A DNA stretch of 64,000 bases, from contig JACEEZ010023664.1 of assembly GCA_016584305.1 (NCBI GenBank), positions 362,501 to 426,500 of the forward strand, in the 5' to 3' direction. The notes beneath the pieces are model-generated. The model ran no database searches and was not told where the DNA came from. It worked only from the letters and a program-made list of their open reading frames with translations. Positions 21,510-33,515 of the stretch are shown here, piece by piece. This DNA comes from Chionoecetes opilio. Taxonomy: Eukaryota; Arthropoda; Malacostraca; Decapoda; Majidae. Each line of letters begins with the position of its first letter. Positions within the stretch are counted from its first letter, which is position 1. The translations under genes were made by a program, and so were the position numbers.

Positions 21510-23519
21510 GAGGCGTCCCGCATTAGAAGGGCCGCTCGTGCCACCCCGGCCAAAACCGAGATAACTGTGTATAGCACTCTATTGAGGTCTTAACTTTCGC
21601 CCGGGAGTGGATGATTGTCCCGTCAGTAAGGTCGAAAATCTATACAAGGAGAAACTAATTCTGATGTCTAGTCAACCATCAATGCAGGCGTAACACCCTG
21701 CTGGGCAATATCCGTGTTAGAAGGGCTGCCCATCCAGGACGAGTAGCCGTTATAATTCGGTAAATTTTATCGGGCAAATTCCGTATAAGATGGGCGGCTC
21801 ACTCCAGTGCAGGGAGGGCGTCGGCCAATCAGAGCCCTCCCCTCTGATAACGTGACCTGACAGTATACCATAATGTTTAAGCCTCCCAGAACAGACGTTT
21901 GCAACACCTGTGCAAAATATGAGACAAGGATTACCAGTGCCACAGATGACCAGGCAAAGGCAAACGTTGAGGCAAGTCGGGCGGAGCATCTTGCCATTGC
22001 ACAGGTGCCACGCGACCTGCTGCGCCAAAATGAACAGATGGCTGGAAATGGGCAGAACCCTAACTTGAAGGTGGCGTGCACGGACCTTCAGCAAACACTG
22101 CCATGTCCCCGTCTCACGACCGACATTGCCTACTATAAACGCAAACTGTGGTTGTATAACTTGTGTGTTTATGACCTCAATGAAAAGCAGGGAACTATGT
22201 CTATGTGGAATGAGACAGTTGCAGGACGAGGGTGGGACGAGATGGCTAGCTGTCTCCTGAAGGGGCTGAAAATCAAAGTGTACCAGCAAAAGCAGGACTT
22301 TCTGTTTCTGTGCATTTTTTGTGACAATTGTGCAGGGCAAAATAATAACATTAATATGCTGCTCATGGCACTGCAGCAGGTGCACATGAAGCGTCTGTTC
22401 CGGGTGGAGTTCGTGTTCCTCAAAAGTGGCCACTCCTGCCTCCCATGTGATGGAGCCTTTGGATCCATTGAAACACGGACCAGGAAACGAGTCTATCGCA
22501 ACTCCCCGGGACTACCGTGAGATCATTCCCTCCGCAGTGAAGAAGTTCCTGGTAGTGCCAATGACACGGGACAACTTCTTTGATGTGAAGGCACTGCAGA
22601 ATGAGGTTTCACGGAGGAGTACACCTGATTTTTCAAAAGCATGTCAGCTGGTCGTGTCACATACCTACCCAGAGGGGTGCATTATAAGGAATGACTACAA
22701 CCTGGAGGACGTGGCAGCCGACATAATAAAGATCAGGTTGATGCAAGGGAGAAGTGGCTACACCGTGCAACGCTTCAACCTGGGGTCGGTGCAGCTGGCC
22801 TGCGAGTACCCCGATAGCCGCCTGCTCACAGCGGAAAAGTGCCAGGATTTGCGTGTTCTGGCAGGGCTTCTTGGGGACCAGGCAAAGGCATGGTTTACTG
22901 CCCTCCTTGACGAACAGGATCGCCTGAGGCAGAGAAGACTTAGTGGTGTCGCCAAGGACCCACAGGAGGAGGCAGAGTAGTTATATATATAAAAAAATAA
23001 AAATAAAAAATAAAAAAAATATTACTACTGCTACTTTTTTTTAGTAGTAGTGGTAGTAATAATAGTGGTAAGTTTTTTTTTAATAGTTACTACTACTACT
23101 TTTAATACTACCCCTACTACTACTACTAGAGGGTAACTGGATGAGCGGCCCTTAAGCCATTGCCCAATTTCTTCACCATTTTTCCACTTTGTTATTGTTA
23201 ATAGTGTTATTTTGTTCCAATATTCACGAATTATCATTATTGTGTGCAGTATTCAGAGAAAAAACGCACTCAAACTTCGGCGAACTTCCGAAACCATAAC
23301 ACAATATGCAAAAATGAGGTAGTGAATATTACTATCGCAATCATTTTTTGAGACCGTCATGATTTTGATTGTCTACCGGTCATTTTGAGACCAGGTTCAT
23401 TGTCATAGCATATATAATAAGATAGTTATGCTTGTCGGAAGATCGCCAAACTTTGAACGCATTTTTCTCACTTTTTTATTTTGGCGCGAACGGGCGGCCC
23501 TTCTTATGCGGGACGCCTC
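21510..23519. mobile_element. 2.0-kb DNA transposon with ~30-bp inverted ends
   Basis: The left end GAGGCGTCCCGCATTAGAAG continues GGCCGCTCG; the inverse of the right end reads GAGGCGTCCCGCATAAGAAG then GGCCGCCCG. ATATATAT flanks both sides, so the target duplication length cannot be fixed. It sits inside the CACACATATATAGAAAA array, which resumes at 23520. It contains a broken transposase-like ORF (21873-22980) and subterminal copies of the end motif at 21711, 21779 and 23141. Confidence 0.9.
21873..22980 (+). pseudogene. Transposase-like ORF (DNCAGQN family), frameshifted and N-truncated
   Basis: The first frame (21873-22520) has a Cys pair (CNTC, residues 10-13), YDLNEKQG, FCDNCAGQNNN (Asp151) and SGHSCLPCDGAFGSIE. 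Around 22480-22495 the frame shifts by one base and continues as ESIATPRDYREIIPSAVKKF to a stop at 22980. These motifs are common in unannotated arthropod proteins that I take to be RNase-H-fold transposases; Asp101, Asp151 and Asp193 or Glu200 could be catalytic (inference). The ~360 bp between the left end and the ATG have no long ORF, so the usual N-terminal part seems deleted. Codon use is GC-richer than the surroundings. Almost certainly not functional. Confidence 0.75.
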
Positions 23520-23696
23520 ATATATATAGAGAAAAAATAATAAAGGACACCAAAACACACACACACATAAAAAAAAACATATTTATAGAAAAAAATAAAC
23601 AAACAAAAAAATAAATATGACTCCAAACACACATATAGAAAAACATAATAAAAAAATGACACCAAACACACATACTATATAGAACAATAATAATAA
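23520..23696. repeat. Continuation of the array interrupted by the transposon
   Basis: ATGACACCAAACACACAT and ATATAGAAAAA units as at 20990-21420, showing that the transposon inserted into an existing array. Confidence 0.75.
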
Positions 23697-23699
23697 CTA

Positions 23700-24180
23700 G
23701 CTCAGTGGTACCTATCCCTATACTGTACCCTGGAGGAGGACAGGCTGTAGGAGGAAGAGGCTATAGTGGGGGAGTATTTGTTGGGAGACAGGAAATAACT
23801 TGTGATTTATGTGGGGCGGAAAAGGAGGACTTAAAACATTTTCTGCTATGGTGCCCAGCCTACAGTAATGAAAGAAAGAAAAGTGTGAGGCTACAACAAC
23901 CTTACCTAGAGGAGGAAGAGGCTACAACAACCTTACCTAGAGAAGGAAGAGGCTAGAACAACCTTACCTAGAGGAGGAAGAGGCTACAACAACCTTACCT
24001 AGAGGAGGAAGAGGCTACAACAACCTTACCTAGAGGAGGAAGAGGCTACAACAACCTTACCTAGAGGAGGAAGAGGCTACAACAACCTTACCTAGAGGAG
24101 GAAGAGGCTACAACAACCTTACCTAGAGGAGGAAGAGGCTATAGTGGGGGAGTATTTGTTTGGAGACGGGAAGGTGGAAG
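23700..24180 (+). mobile_element. LINE fragment with a 32-bp tandem expansion
   Basis: Encodes ITCDLCGAEKEDLKHFLLWC, the C-x2-C..H..C zinc-knuckle-like end typical of non-LTR retrotransposon polymerases. A 32-bp unit (CCTAGAGGAGGAAGAGGCTA plus CAACAACCTTAC) follows, about eight copies from 23905 to 24130, then GGCTATAGTGGGGGAGTATT as in the fragment at 795-1097. Confidence 0.65.
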
Positions 24181-24580
24181 AAGCAAAAAGAATAATCAAC
24201 AGTTTTTGGATGACCAGAGAAAATAAGAAGAAAGAAAAAGAAAGAAACTAATAAGATAGCATAAGAGAAGACAACAAATTAAAGACCCAGACAGCAAGAA
24301 GAAACACGTCAGGGAGTGCCGTTGAAAAAGGCCAGACTCCCGACCCACTACTGTACTGAACTGAACTGAGGAATGAGGATAAAGCAAAAAGAACAATCAA
24401 CAGTTTTTCGATGACCAGAGAAAATAAGAGGAAAGAAAGAGAAAGAAACCAATAAGATAGCATAAGAAAAGACAACTAATTAAAGACCCAGACAGCAAGA
24501 AGAAACACGTCAGGGAGTGCCCATGAAAAAGGCCAGACTCGCGACCCGCTACTGTACTGAACTGAAGGGCAGCAAACACT
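24181..24580 (+). repeat. Duplicated LINE 3' tail (~183 bp x2)
   Basis: Two direct copies start at GAATAATCAACAGTTTTTGG / GAACAATCAACAGTTTTTCG and end near CTACTGTACTGAACTGAA. Confidence 0.7.
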
Positions 24581-24589
24581 TAGATCGCT

Positions 24590-25440
24590 TAGTGTTTAAG
24601 ATGAGAAATGGAAGTAAAGTGATCATATGGACGGAATTTGTGGACATAAGACAATTGAAATATCATAAGAGGCAATGGATGGAGATAATTTGAATAGATG
24701 GATAGAAAATTAGAAATAGTTGATGGTATGGACTGAATTCTTCGACATGTATAACAATTTAAATAGCATAGAGGCAATTGATAGATAATTTGAATAGATA
24801 GATATAGATAGAATAGAATCGAATAGATGGATAGCAAGATAGATAGCTATATAAATGGATAGAAATAGTTGATGGTATGGACTGAATTCTGCGACATATA
24901 TAACAATTTAAATATCATAGAGGCAATTGATAGATAATTTGAATAGATAGATATAGGTAGAATAGAATAGAATAGATGGATAGCAAGATAGATAGCTATA
25001 TAAATGGATAGAAATAGTTGATGGTATGGACTGAATTCTTCGACATGTATAACAATTTAAATATCATAAGAGGCAATTGATAGATAATTTGAATAGAATA
25101 GATGGATAGCAAGATAGATAGCTATATAAATGGATAGAAATAGTTGATGGTATGGACTGAATTCTTCGACATTTATAACAATTTAAATAGCATAGAGGCA
25201 ATTGATAGATAATTTGAATAGATAGATATAGATAGAATAGAATAGAATAGATGGATAGCAAGATAGATAGCTATATAAATGGATAGAAATAGTTGATGGT
25301 ATGGACTGAATTCTGCGACATATATAACAATTTATATATCATAGAGGCAATTGATGGATAATTTGAATAGATAGATATAGATAGAATAGAATAGAATAGA
25401 TGGATAGCAAGATAGATAGCTATATAAATGGATAGAAATA
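24590..25440. repeat. ~180-bp tandem array with GATA-rich segments
   Basis: Units share ATAGTTGATGGTATGGACTG, AGGCAATTGATAGATAATTT and ATGGATAGCAAGATAGATAG. About five copies. Confidence 0.85.
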
Positions 25441-25740
25441 GTTGGAGTGTATCATCGACCGTCTAACCTCAGAAGACATTACGAGAAAATCTGACGTTAA
25501 ATAAAAATGACGATGATAGATAGCTATATAGATGGATAGAAATAGTTGGAAGCGTATCATCGACCGTCTAACCTCGGAAAACATTACGAGAAAATCAGAC
25601 GTTAAATAAAAATGACGATGATAGATAGCTACAGTATATAGATGGATAGAAATATGTAGTTGGAAGCGTATCATCGACCGTCTAACCTCGGAAAACATTA
25701 CGAGAAAATCTGACGTTAAATAAAAATGACGATGATTAAG
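25441..25740. repeat. ~97-bp repeat x3 from a dispersed element
   Basis: Three copies of GTATCATCGACCGTCTAACC with GAGAAAATCTGACGTTAAAT and a GACGATGAT tail. The same sequence occurs once at 57488-57550, and partial copies lie near 47265 and 49135. The ATGATG tail suggests a retroelement 3' end. Confidence 0.7.
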
Positions 25741-25984
25741 ACGCACTTCTGTATTCTAAATGTAACGAATAAGTATGGAAACGTTACATTGTCTGTGCAT
25801 TCTAACTGAAAAATGACAACATATAATTTATCTGCATACATAGATATATATTTTCTTGAATAATTACTGTCATTATCATTTGTATTTGATCTACCATTAT
25901 AATTAAGTACTATCATTATTATGAAGATTATTATTATTATTATTATTTATACACCCATACAAATGAAAACCTAGAATAAGTCCC
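25741..25984. other. No gene recognised
   Basis: Single-copy AT-rich sequence with a short ATT run near 25930. Confidence 0.4.
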
Positions 25985-26632
25985 TACCGTAGATAAAGTG
26001 AAGTCACCACCTACAGTGAAGTCGCCAGGTGCCAAATATTACGAATTATAGCATTACTACTGATTTTTATGTGCCACTGAAGATGTTACACAGTAGTTTA
26101 TATCATGGCTGTATAATCTACCCTGTTCAGCGTTGTTTTATGCTTTGTATCTGCAAATATAACTGTTGCGCATTTTGCTTCTCACGTTTTTTCTTCGCGC
26201 GAGACAGACAGTAAACAAGTAGCTTTTCGGGGCAGACACCAGATGCAGAATCTTCAAACTTGAATAGAACTTATTTTCACGTTGCAGAGGAATTTATATA
26301 TCCAAGCATCTTCCGCAGCTAATATATTTATAGAGACTTGTTTACTTTACCTCTAATTCCCTGATTCCCAGAGTGGTGACTCAACTGTTGGTTAAATACT
26401 AGCTGGCGACTTTACTGTAGAGGTTAGTGAGGTCGCCACTCGTTTATTTTTGTCATTTGTTCATTATAGCCTAATATGACACAGATGAAGACCCCAAATG
26501 ACACAGACTCTCCAGATAGCCCCTTCTAACTGTCCTGAAATCATGGATGTACAAATGTAACTATTAACGCCACCACACGTCTGTAAATAACAAAGAAACG
26601 TTGAACTGGCGACTTTACTGTTATCTACGGTA
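25985..26632. mobile_element. MITE family A, long 648-bp form
   Basis: Ends TACCGTAGATAAAG and GTTATCTACGGTA match family A. The left interior repeats the family hairpin arm (TATAGCATTACTACTGAT, TTTATGTGCCACTGAAGA), but the right interior is about 500 bp of different sequence. No transposase ORF was seen. It may be an older or composite relative. Confidence 0.7.
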
Positions 26633-27285
26633 GGGTGTTACAACATTCAAGGGTATGATGAAAATATGGTAAGGTAATAAAATAATAATAAATGATAAAG
26701 GTATTCCTGCATTAACCATTGAACACAAATACAGTAATTTATTCTATCTTAAAGAGCAGCTAAAGGATCACAGATACTATTAGTACTAAAAACACACAAA
26801 TAGTTATGAGTATATTCACGTAACTAAAACACTTTCTTAAATACAAACTCAACCGTAATAGATAGACAAAAGAGTAGGTCATAGATAAAGAAGGCATATA
26901 AATAGATAGGTAGATATAGAAATGAATAATAGACAGCTAGGTAGACAGTGTGAGCAGTGACAGGCAATGCACGCTGGGTGGTTTGAAGTATTCTGAAAGT
27001 ATCGTTCCCATCATCAGCAGTATTTCTAACACCAACAGCCGTCGAAAATGAAAAATAAGGTCACAAGAAGAAGAAGAAACACATGAGAGGACTGGGGGGC
27101 GAATAACCCAAATTCACTGGGGGGAGTGAATTTAGGTTACGTCATCAATGCCCATGTTAGGTTAGTTAACAAGCCGAGGGGTTTGGGTTACGCAGCCTCC
27201 AGTATGCCAGGAGTATTGTCATAGGGTTATGTTGAACTGCATATTACGAAGATCTATACAAAGAGATGGAGATTAAGTATAGGTA
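26633..27285. other. No gene recognised
   Basis: Single-copy AT-rich sequence; nothing recognised. Confidence 0.4.
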
Positions 27286-27289
27286 AGTA

Positions 27290-27580
27290 GTATAGCCTCT
27301 AAGTATAGCAAGTTAGTATGAGATCTAATAGAAGTAGAGTATAGAGTCTAAGTATAAGCAATATATAATAAAGATCAAAGTAACAAGTATAGTAATAGAG
27401 ATCTAAGTATAAGCAAGTATAGTAATAGAGATCTAAGTATAATTAAGTATAGTAATAGAGATCTAAGTATAAGCAAGTATAGTAATAGAGATCTAAGTAT
27501 AAGTAAGTATAGTAATAGAGATCTAAGTATAAGCAAGTATAGTAATAGAGATCTAAGTATAAGTAAGCATAGATCAATAA
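27290..27580. repeat. 30-bp minisatellite
   Basis: Unit AGTATAGTAATAGAGATCTA plus AGTATAAGCA, about eight copies, the first ones degenerate. Confidence 0.9.
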
Positions 27581-27749
27581 GTCTGTTCTTACGCCACTAA
27601 TAACCAAAAAATAGTGAAGTAATGTGCAACAGAATGACAAGTACATTTTTTTGTGTATATATAATAGTCCACAAGGAAGCCACTACAGCATTCTAAACCT
27701 GGCCAATCAAGGACTCCCTAACACTAAGTCGCAAAGAAAGGCTATAACG

Positions 27750-28130
27750 GTAGTGTAGATACGGCAGACTGGTAGGAATACGGCATTGCGATAACAGTAT
27801 AGCTATGAGATTACAGCCCCGTAATACCACTATTACTGCTATTTGGGGATAATTTGAACTAGTAGCCGTATATTAAAACACAGCGATAATAGGTACGGCA
27901 GCCTTAACATAACAGGTGGTGTTTAAAGATACGGCAGCAAGGTATCTAAAAAAACCGTATTGCTTACCTCCGCCACCGCCACCACCACCACTACTGTTAT
28001 CTTGGGGCAATTTGAACTAGTAGCCGTATCTTAAGCCAAGGTACAAAGAGATACGGCAGCCTTAACACTACACACAGTACCCGGTGTGTTTAAAGATACG
28101 GCAGCAACGTATCTTAAAAACCCGTATCTC
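27750..28130. repeat. Cluster of GATACGGCAG motifs in a ~170-bp duplication
   Basis: GATACGGCAG or one-mismatch forms occur near 27757, 27769, 27893, 27920, 28050 and 28095, and the inverse GCCGTATCTTA also appears. AATTTGAACTAGTAGCCGTA occurs twice (27846, 28008), marking the duplication. Whether regulatory or mobile-element-derived is unclear. Confidence 0.6.
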
Positions 28131-28480
28131 TTCCCTCCCCCATAAACCGATATATCAAAAAAAAAATACACCGGCCCTTGACCTAACCCTGTGTAACCCT
28201 AGGCAATCATTAACCTTAACTACACACCAGGCTTTCCACATAACACAAAATACAAATCTAGCAATATCAAAAAAAAAAAATAATCCCATGTAAATTAAAA
28301 CAGTTCAGCTTCCCGTAGGCAGACAATTTCAACACTATATTTCCAGCTTAATAGCGATATATACACGGCCATATTCCTCCTGCAAATAGTTTATGGTAGT
28401 ATTAATGTATGTAGAGGTGTGAGGGTTGGGTAAATGCACACCTGAGCTGATGGGGAGGAATTCTGTGAGGAGCCTCGGTG
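28131..28480. other. No gene recognised
   Basis: Single-copy sequence; a 69-aa Lys/Thr-rich ORF is unsupported. Confidence 0.4.
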
Positions 28481-28493
28481 ACGGAGACTCAAT

Positions 28494-28565
28494 ATGGCCG
28501 AGCTAAACAATGGCAGGTTTGTAGATCGCACGGATGGTTCTTCTAGCCTTTTATCTGCTAATTAT
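28494..28565 (+). other. Possible 5' exon or short ORF (MAELNNG...)
   Basis: ATGGCCGAGCTAAACAATGG is followed by CAG and GTTTGTAG, a possible splice donor. Unspliced, it reads about 24 codons to a stop. The GC-richer context (GAGCCTCGGTGACGGAGAC) differs from the flanks. It could be an upstream exon of the plus-strand gene, but nothing shows expression. Confidence 0.2.
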
Positions 28566-28988
28566 TAATATATCCACTAATACAGCCATTAATTGGTGTA
28601 TTATGTGTCTGGGTATTTTATGATGTGGGAATATGTAGTAATTAGGGACTAGGAGGGTGCAATTAAGGGATATGGAGGTATGGTTTGGGTCTTAAAACAG
28701 CCGGGGACATGGCGGGAGATTTGAAGTTTGTGGTTGATATAGTTTTTATTTTATAGTTCTGGTTATAGTTGTAGTTATATTCCTGGTTGTAGTAGTGGTT
28801 TGGAGGTCTATTCTATCCATAACTACCCTTAATGTCTATCTATAACGATTGTATATCCTTCCTTTCTCTCTGTTTCTAAATAAAAAATAGTATGTTTTCA
28901 CTAGCACTGAATTTTGATCTATTAAAGGGGGTTTATATATTTTGAAATTCTTTTAAAAGGGGTTTAATAATTTATGTTATGCCTATTG
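28566..28988. other. No gene recognised
   Basis: AT-rich single-copy spacer. Confidence 0.4.
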
Positions 28989-28989
28989 C

Positions 28990-30790
28990 CCTGTACATCC
29001 CTGCCGTGTATATCCTTCCCCTGTAGTGATGTATAGTTTCCCCTGTAGTGATGTATAGTTTCCCCTGTAGTGATGTATAGTGTTCCCTGTAGTGATGTAT
29101 AGTTTCCCCTGTAGTGATGTATAGTGTCCCCTGTAGTGATGCATAGTTTCCCCTGTAGTGAGGTGTAGTGTCCCCTGTAGTGATGTATAGTTTCTCCTGT
29201 AGTGATGTATAGTTTCCCCTGTAGTGAGGTGTAGTGTCCCCTGTAGTGATGTATAGTTTCCCCTGTAGTGATGTATAGTGTTCCCTGTAGTGATGTATAG
29301 TTTCCCCTGTAGTGATGTATAGTGTCCCCTGTAGTGATGCATAGTTTCCCCTGTAGTGAGGTGTAGTGTCCCCTGTAGTGATGTATAGTTTCTCCTGTAG
29401 TGATGTATAGTTTCCCCTGTAGTGATGTATAGTTTCCCCTGTTGTGATGTATAGTTTCCCCTGTAGTGATGTATAGTGTTCCCTGTAGTGATGTATATAT
29501 AGTTTCCCCTGTAGTGATGTATAGTTTCCCCTGTAGTGATATATAGTGTTCCCTGTAGTGATGTATAGTTTCCCCTGTAGTGATGTATAGTGTCCCCTGT
29601 AGTGATGTATAGTTTCCCCTGTAGTGATGTATAGTTTCCCCTGTAGTGATGTATAGTTTCCCCTGTAGTGATGTATAGTTTCCCCTGTAGTGATGTATAG
29701 TTTCCCCTGTAGTGATGTATAGTTTCCCCTGTAGTGATGTATAGTTTCCCCTGTAGTGATGTATAGTTTCCCCTGTAGTGATGTATAGTTTCCCCTGTAG
29801 TGATGTATAGTTTCCCCTGCAGTGATGTATAGTGTCCCCTGTAGTGATGTATAGTGTCCCCTGTAGTGATGTATAGTGTCCCCTGTAGTGATGTATAGTG
29901 TCCCCTGTAGTGATCGATGTATAGTTTCCCCTGTAGTGATGTATAGTTTCCCCTGTAGTGATGTATAGTTTCCCCTGTAGTGATGTATAGTTTCCCCTGT
30001 AGTGATGTATAGTTTCCCCTGTAGTGATGTATAGTTTCCCCTGTAGTGATGTATAGTTTCCCCTGTAGTGATGTATAGTTTCCCCTGTAGTGATGTATAG
30101 TTTCCCCTGTAGTGATGTATAGTGTCCCCTGTAGTGATGTATAGTTTCCCCTGTAGTGATGTATAGTTTCCCCTGTAGTGATGTATAGTTTCCCCTGTAG
30201 TGATGTATAGTTTCCCCTGTAGTGATGTATAGTTTCCCCTGTAGTGATGTATAGTTTCCCCTGTAGTGATGTATAGTTTCCCCTGTAGTGATGTATAGTT
30301 TCCCCTGTAGTGATGTATAGTTTCCCCTGTAGTGATGTATATTCGTTTTCCCCTGTAGTGATGTATAGTGTTCCCTGTAGTGATCGAGTGTATAGTTTCC
30401 CCTGTAGTGATGTATAGTTTCCCCTGTAGTGATGTATAGTTTCCCCTGTAGTGATGTATAGTTTCCCCTGTAGTGATGTATAGTTTCCCCTGTAGTGATG
30501 TATAGTGTTCCCTGTAGTGATCGATGTATAGTTTCCCCTGTAGTGATGTATAGTTTCCCCTGCAGTGATGTATAGTTTCCCCTGTAGTGATGTATAGTTT
30601 CCCCTGTAGTGATGTATAGTTTCCCCTGTAGTGATGTATAGTTTCCCCTGTAGTGATGTATAGTTTCCCCTGTAGTGATGTATAGTTTCCCCTGTAGTTA
30701 CACCTATACCCTTACCCTGTAGTTACACCTTCCCCTGTAGTGATGTAGTTTCCCCTGTAGTGATGTAGTTTCCCCTGTAGTTACACTTTA
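28990..30790. repeat. 22-bp minisatellite, ~80 units
   Basis: Unit TGATGTATAGTTTCCCCTGT plus AG. Variants (TAGTGTCCCC, TAGTGTTCCC, GAGGTGTAG) recur in the same order at about 29077 and 29277, a higher-order repeat of ~200 bp. The 119-aa minus-strand ORF is an artefact. Confidence 0.95.
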
Positions 30791-30885
30791 TACCCTTCCC
30801 CTAGCTATCAACCCTGTCAAACTGCCCCTGTAAATTCATGTCCTCAGCACCCCTGCCTAGGACACCCCTGCAGTGAACCCCTGTA

Positions 30886-30918
<33 letters not shown>

Positions 30919-30927
30919 TGTGTGTGT
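30886..30927. repeat. (TG)n microsatellite
   Basis: About 20 TG dinucleotides with one interruption. Confidence 0.95.
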
Positions 30928-31157
30928 ACCTACCCTGCCAACCATGCTTAATTATGGGAGGGAAAAAAGGGAGGAAGAAGGTCATTATTGATAGCGTTTG
31001 TAGCCTGGCGTGTGTTACTGACTTTGACGCATGGACTATATATCGATTTTTTTTTATCATTTAAAGTTGTATATATGGATATGTTTTGTTAGTAATATGT
31101 CTATCTGGTACGTGTGAAGTGTTTAGAAAGTATCAACGTATTAATTAAGTAGGTAAT

Positions 31158-31372
31158 TTAACCCCTTCAAGCCCAGATCTTTCCTTGGCTATAAAAACAT
31201 CGTCTGTTGGTAGCCATAGAATTTCGATACGTAATTGAATATACCGTATTAGTTAGTGGACAAAGATACTAAACTGGTCATATCTATAAACTTGCTTATA
31301 GTCACTAAAAATCGTCTTATGATACCCAAATTACAATGGAAATTACGTTTTGGGTCTCAATTTAAGGGGTCA
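31158..31372. mobile_element. TTAA-type MITE, copy 4
   Basis: TTTAACCCCTTCAAGCCC at the left; GGGTCTCAATTTAAGGGGTC at the right, with a small insertion near the right end. Confidence 0.75.
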
Positions 31373-31564
31373 ATATTTTACTTAACAAGGTATACGTTTT
31401 TCTCGTGCATTGCTTCACCACTACATAATACAATCTGTTATCATCATTCTTATCTTAGCTGTATACTAAAACCAAATGGATGAAGACAAAATAGCAAGAA
31501 CGACTTAATTTTCACTCCTTCACCTCACAAACTGTATTAATATATGGTCTTTCCTATACACTAA

Positions 31565-31776
31565 TTAACCCCTTGAGGCCCAGAACGTAATTTCCATTGT
31601 AATTTGGGTGCCATTAGAAGATTTTTAGTGACTATAAGCAATATTTTATAGATATGACCTGTTTAGTATCCTTGTCCACTAACTAATTTGGTATATTCAG
31701 TGATTTTTCGTAGTTTTATGGCTAACAACAGACGATTTTTTTTATAGTAAAGGAAAGATCTTGGCGCGAATGGGTT
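31565..31776. mobile_element. TTAA-type MITE, copy 5, opposite orientation
   Basis: Runs from TTAACCCCTTGAGGCC to GCGCGAATGGGTTAA, inverted relative to copy 4 and about 190 bp away. Confidence 0.8.
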
Positions 31777-31959
31777 AATATATGGTCTTTCCTATACACT
31801 AAGTAACAGCAATGCATGTCTCTGTTACGTAATACAAGGATAGTTGGCTGCTGTAGTTTAATATACATCTTAAGAAAACACGAAAAATTGTGTTAATTAT
31901 GAGTGGTGTGTGTCTTGCTTTCCTCTTCCTAAAATAAATAAAAAGAAAAAATAATTACG

Positions 31960-32490
31960 CTGGGGTCGGAAAGTTCACCACCAGACGTTTGATAGACTTT
32001 GCATTCCTTGTACAAACGTTTGAACCTCGTGAACGTTGTATATACTTGTGTGATAAACGTTTACGGCAGGTCGCAAACGTTTTCTGAGGGGGAGGGGATA
32101 TGATATACTAGGTTTGATAGACTTTGCATGCTTTGTACAAACGTTTGAACCTCGTGAACGTTGTATATACTTGTGTGATAAACGTTTACTGGAAGGTCGC
32201 AAACGTTTTCTGAGGGGGAGGGGATATGATATAGGTTTGATAGACTTTGCATGCTTTGAACAAACGTTTGGTGAGCCTCGCGAACGTTGTACGAACTTGT
32301 AGGACAAACGTTTACTGGAAGGTCGCGAACGTTTTCTGAGGGGAGGGGATATGATATAGGTTTGATAGACAATTTGCATTCCTTGAACAAACGTTTTGTG
32401 AACCTCGTGAACGTTGTATAAATTCCTGTGTCAGAAACGTTTACTGGAAGGTCGCGAACGTTTATTTCTGAGGGGGAGGGGATATGAGAG
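31960..32490. repeat. ~125-bp tandem array, 4 units
   Basis: Units carry TTTGATAGACTTTGCATGC, TTGTACAAACGTTTGAACC and GGTCGCAAACGTTTTCTGAG. The frequent AACGTT palindromes are noticeable. The 134- and 144-aa minus-strand ORFs are repeat translations. Confidence 0.85.
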
Positions 32491-32589
32491 GTCACTGTAT
32501 ACGTCTTACCTAATTATATAGTTGCTATGACCTTACTTGCCCTGGTCGAGTTAGCGATCACAAGTCCAACAGGTAAGCAAGAACACTGG

Positions 32590-32648
32590 TGGGTGAATGA
32601 CACGTATACACACACACACACACACACTCACACACACACACACACACG
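32590..32648. repeat. (CA)n microsatellite
   Basis: CA dinucleotide run with two interruptions. Confidence 0.95.
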
Positions 32649-32967
32649 CAAGGCAGAGGAAGAAACTTGACAAGATTCTGAAGCAACTATATGAGAGAGG
32701 AGATCGAAGCATTTGAAGATTTATATACCACGTGGAAATCAAAGTGACCGTAGTTACTATGATGGGTGAATCTGATTTATATGTGGTAGATAAATGGAGA
32801 TCAATAAATATGATGATAAGAGATAAATGTAGATAAATGACAATAATGGAGGAATCTATAACTTATAGGTATGTGGTAGATAAATATTGAAGGTCATATA
32901 ATTGTTAGAGAGACAGGTGAGGTCACAGTCGGTTAGTTTAGAATGAAGAGCAGAAATCATGGAAAGA

Positions 32968-33110
32968 ACTTGAGAACATAAGAAAATAAGGAAGCTACAA
33001 TTTTTAGAGGCCGTGAGACCTACACTTGGTAGTTCTTATAAAGAGATAGATAGATAGATAGAGAGAAAGTGATAAATACCGAGATAGATAGATAGATACG
33101 GTAGATAGAT
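32968..33110. repeat. LINE-tail fragment plus (GATA)n
   Basis: AACATAAGAAAATAAGGAAG, then GCTACAA and GAGGCCGTGAGACCTACAC, the inverse of the LINE tail, followed by GATA runs. Confidence 0.7.
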
Positions 33111-33515
33111 AGATAGAGAAACCTAGAGTGATTGAATATAGCAATTAATATGAGATGTAACATTGCGCTGGCGGCTGGTGTTAGTAGAGAAATTGAAGAC
33201 GTCACTTAAAGGTGAGTTGATGAGATGAGAAGCTTAAATTTTATTATCCTATTCAGAGGAGCTGAATGTGTGGCTCCTCCCCTCTATATGAGATGCATGC
33301 TTCATTCATGGGGGGATAATTAAGGCCCCTGTATAGTGTACGCATCTGGGAGGGAAGGAAATAATGGACGCAGACGCCACATGACATAGGCGTAGCCAAG
33401 GTGGGCGTAGCTATGCACCTAACTGGATTATAATTAGATCGATCGAGGCTTATTTAGCAAGATATGAGATATGAAAAAGGAGAGGCCATGAATGTTCTGT
33501 GAATTTAGGAGGTAA
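33111..33515. other. No gene recognised
   Basis: Single-copy sequence; nothing recognised. Confidence 0.4.

Noticed and set aside
23705..23956. Host zinc-finger gene
   Set aside because: The C-x2-C..H..C segment fits a retroelement polymerase tail, and the rest is a 32-bp repeat.
28983..30790. CRISPR-like array
   Set aside because: Units are contiguous with no unique spacers, and the DNA is eukaryotic.
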